The position numbers and the translations under genes are program-made. A stretch of DNA of 7,223 bases, from assembly GCA_964412845.1 (NCBI GenBank), contig CAYPQM010000244.1, forward strand, positions 1 through 7,223, written 5' to 3'. Origin of the DNA: JAWWPY01 sp964412845. Its GTDB lineage: Bacteria; Actinomycetota; Actinomycetes; Streptosporangiales; Streptosporangiaceae. Of the stretch, positions 5,942 through 7,223 are shown piece after piece. The first letter of the stretch is position 1; each line of letters starts with the position of its first letter. Under the pieces are notes generated by a model. That model was not told the origin of the DNA, did not search any database, and was given only the letters and a program-made list of their open reading frames with translations.

Positions 5942-6343
5942 TCAGACCCGGCGCCGCTTCGGCGGGCGGCAGCCATTGTGCGGAACCGGGGTGACGTCCT
6001 GGATGGATCCCACCTCAAGGCCGGTCGCCTGCAGCGACCGGATGGCGGTCTCCCGTCCCGAGCCAGGGCCCTTGACGAAAACGTCTACTTTGCGCATCCC
6101 GTGCTCCATGGCGCGGCGCGCGCAGGCCTCGGCCGCCATCTGCGCGGCGAACGGTGTCGATTTGCGCGACCCCTTGAAGCCGACCGCGCCAGAGGAAGCC
6201 CATGAAATGACGTTGCCGACCGGGTCGGTAATCGACACGATCGTGTTGTTGAACGTGCTCCTGATATGGGCGTGCCCATGGGCGACGTTCTTCCGTTCCT
6301 TGCGGCGCACCTTCTTGGCGCCGGTACGGCTCTTCGGAGGCAT
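5942..6343 (-). CDS. rpsK: 30S ribosomal protein S11
   Basis: S11 sits on the platform of the small subunit near the mRNA exit. The protein is 133 residues, normal for the family. Diagnostic segments are AHIRSTFNNTIVSITDPVGN (26-45), SSGAVGFKGSRKSTPFAAQ (50-68), VKGPGSGRETAIRSL (90-104) and the basic C-terminus PHNGCRPPKRRRV. The ATG at 6343 is preceded by an AGGAG about ten bases upstream. It lies 48 nt after rpsM and 15 nt before rpsD, consistent with one transcript. Confidence 0.98.
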   Translation of the reverse strand: MPPKSRTGAKKVRRKERKNVAHGHAHIRSTFNNTIVSITDPVGNVISWASSGAVGFKGSRKSTPFAAQMAAEACARRAMEHGMRKVDVFVKGPGSGRETAIRSLQATGLEVGSIQDVTPVPHNGCRPPKRRRV

Positions 6344-6391
6344 CTGCTCCCTGCTCCTGGAGGTCGTCGGATCGCGATGTGGGGTCGCGAA

Positions 6392-6772
6392 CTACTTCTT
6401 GCCGGCCTTCTTCTTGCCGGCCACTGTCTTCTTCCTGCCCTTGCGGGTGCGCGCGTTCGTCTGGGTGCGCTGGCCATGAACTGGCAGCCCACGACGGTGA
6501 CGAATGCCCTGGTAGCACCCGATCTCCACCTTGCGGCGAATGTCGGCCTGCACCTCGCGGCGCAGGTCTCCTTCTACCTTGTAGGTGGCTTCGATCCAGT
6601 CACGGAGACGGACAATCTCGTCGTCTCCCAGATCGTGGACGCGCATATCGCCGCTCACGCCGGTCGCTTTCAGCGTCTCGAGCGCGCGGGTACGGCCGAT
6701 TCCGTACACGTAAGTAAGGGCGACCTCCAGGCGCTTATCGCGGGGGAGGTCAACACCAACCAGTCGAGCCAT
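6392..6772 (-). CDS. rpsM: 30S ribosomal protein S13
   Basis: S13 is in the head of the small subunit and contacts the P-site tRNA and the 50S bridge. The protein is 126 residues, starting MARLVGVDLPRDKRLEVALTY. The YGIGRTRA helix-two-turn-helix motif (23-30) and the C-terminal signature RHRRGLPVHGQRTQTNARTRKG (91-112) identify the family; a Lys-rich tail follows. The ATG at 6772 is chosen over ATG 6988 upstream because homology begins exactly there and the longer frame would run through rpmJ. An AAGGAG lies 12 nt upstream, a slightly long spacing. A 160-nt structured spacer separates it from rpmJ. Confidence 0.97.
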   Translation of the reverse strand: MARLVGVDLPRDKRLEVALTYVYGIGRTRALETLKATGVSGDMRVHDLGDDEIVRLRDWIEATYKVEGDLRREVQADIRRKVEIGCYQGIRHRRGLPVHGQRTQTNARTRKGRKKTVAGKKKAGKK

Positions 6773-6819
6773 CTGAGGGCAGTTCTCCTTCGTGTCGAGG
6801 AGGTCTGCGCATCGCCCCC

Positions 6820-6889
6820 TACCCCTGCCCGGGTAAGGCCCCGGCCTCCTACCGGGGGTGACCCGCGCCAGCTTGCTGGCCGGCGCGGG
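6820..6889 (-). promoter_or_regulatory. Cluster of three inverted repeats in the rpmJ-rpsM leader
   Basis: The 160-nt spacer (6773-6932) is the largest visible in this operon. It contains CCCGCGCC (6862-6869) with a perfect partner GGCGCGGG (6882-6889) and a nested alternative CCAGC/GCTGG (6868-6879); CCCCGG (6839-6844) pairing with CCGGGG (6852-6857), whose loop on the transcript is TAGGAGG; and TACCC (6820-6824) pairing with GGGTA (6831-6835). No clear promoter is seen. In Escherichia coli the S4 repressor binds the mRNA just upstream of rpsM, so an analogous autoregulatory leader is plausible, but this is inference. Confidence 0.45.
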
Positions 6890-6932
6890 ATGCGGTGCGT
6901 GTGGAGTTGTTACGCCACGGCTGGGTGACGCG

Positions 6933-7046
6933 TCAGCCCTGACGCTGCTTGTGCCGGGGGTCGGAGCAGATGACCATGACACGGCCATGACGCCTAATGA
7001 CCCGGCACTTGCTGCAGATCTTCTTCACACTTGGCTTAACCTTCAT
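6933..7046 (-). CDS. rpmJ: 50S ribosomal protein L36 (zinc-binding form)
   Basis: A complete 37-residue gene from ATG 7046 to TGA 6933-6935. The protein starts MKVKPSVKKICSKCRVIRR and ends CSDPRHKQRQG. Cys11, Cys14, Cys27 and His32 form the zinc ribbon of the C+ type, located in domain VI of 23S rRNA near the factor-binding region. The ribosome binding site GGAGGAGG is five bases upstream of the ATG. The gene lies 49 nt after infA, the usual actinobacterial order. Confidence 0.97.
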   Translation of the reverse strand: MKVKPSVKKICSKCRVIRRHGRVMVICSDPRHKQRQG

Positions 7047-7095
7047 CGTGGCCTCCTCCGGAGCCGGGCCGCTACGTGCCCCGCGCCGTCAGTTG

Positions 7096-7223
7096 TTACT
7101 TGTACCTGTAGACAATCCGGCCACGACTCAGGTCGTACGGGCTCAGCTCTACGACGACCCGGTCATCGGGCAGGATGCGGATGTAGTGCATCCGCATCTT
7201 CCCGCTGATATGGGCGAGTACCT
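7096..7223 (-). CDS. infA: Translation initiation factor IF-1 (C-terminal part)
   Basis: The frame is open from the window edge to TAA at 7096-7098. The visible 41 codons include HISGKMRMHYIRILPDDRVV followed by VELSPYDLSRGRIVYRYK, the OB-fold C-terminal half of IF-1. IF-1 binds the ribosomal A site and helps IF-2 and IF-3 select the initiator tRNA. The full protein is about 73 residues, so roughly 30 N-terminal residues lie outside the window. It is the first gene of the visible operon. Confidence 0.97.
   Translation of the reverse strand, partial: VLAHISGKMRMHYIRILPDDRVVVELSPYDLSRGRIVYRYK

Noticed and set aside
4382..6205. A 607-codon open frame on the plus strand opposite rpoA and rpsD
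   Set aside because: It is antisense to two unmistakable conserved genes and crosses their spacer. In very GC-rich DNA the antisense frame of real genes is often open, and its composition shows no domain.
6773..6988. Upstream ATG 6988 as the start of rpsM
   Set aside because: The extension runs through rpmJ in another frame and the spacer. S13 homology starts exactly at ATG 6772, which has a ribosome binding site.

Overview
The window comes from a high-GC actinobacterium. The evidence is very G+C-rich DNA with GC-ending codons, and Actinobacteria-like ribosomal proteins: an L17 with a long acidic tail and an RNA polymerase alpha ending in ETEQY. It holds the distal part of the 'alpha' ribosomal operon on the minus strand (about 7223 to 2618). 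A surface or membrane protein locus on the plus strand (111 to 2494) runs towards it.

Minus strand, in transcription order: infA (IF-1, 5' end outside the window), rpmJ (L36), rpsM (S13), rpsK (S11), rpsD (S4), rpoA (RNA polymerase alpha), rplQ (L17) and truA (tRNA pseudouridine synthase). Together they supply translation initiation, the 30S and 50S subunits, the assembly scaffold of RNA polymerase, and a tRNA modification enzyme. rpsD lies between rpsK and rpoA; from memory Streptomyces keeps it elsewhere, so another actinobacterial order is more likely. The S4 is the four-cysteine form. Two spacers carry strong inverted repeats: rpmJ-rpsM (160 nt) and rpsD-rpoA (108 nt). truA has no ATG or GTG after the rplQ stop at a sensible distance from its conserved domain.

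Plus strand, 111 to 2494: an uncharacterised single-pass membrane protein with a long, disordered, repeat-rich N-terminal region, a positively charged segment, one transmembrane helix near 1790-1852, and a C-terminal domain of about 210 residues predicted to be outside the cell. The locus is interrupted twice. An in-frame TAG at 993-995 splits the repeat region, and a run of exactly 100 Ns (1325-1424) sits inside a 39-bp tandem repeat. The N-run is flanked by two identical 55-bp copies, which suggests an unresolved or mis-joined repeat. Whether this is one gene, two genes or a broken gene cannot be settled from this sequence.

The convergent spacer (2495-2617) carries part of a three-copy 26-bp tandem repeat. 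At the left edge there may be the first codons of a divergent minus-strand gene. I see no CRISPR array, tRNA, rRNA, IS element or integrase. Most of the window is a conventional housekeeping operon; the unusual material is in the plus-strand repeat protein, the truA start and the structured spacers.
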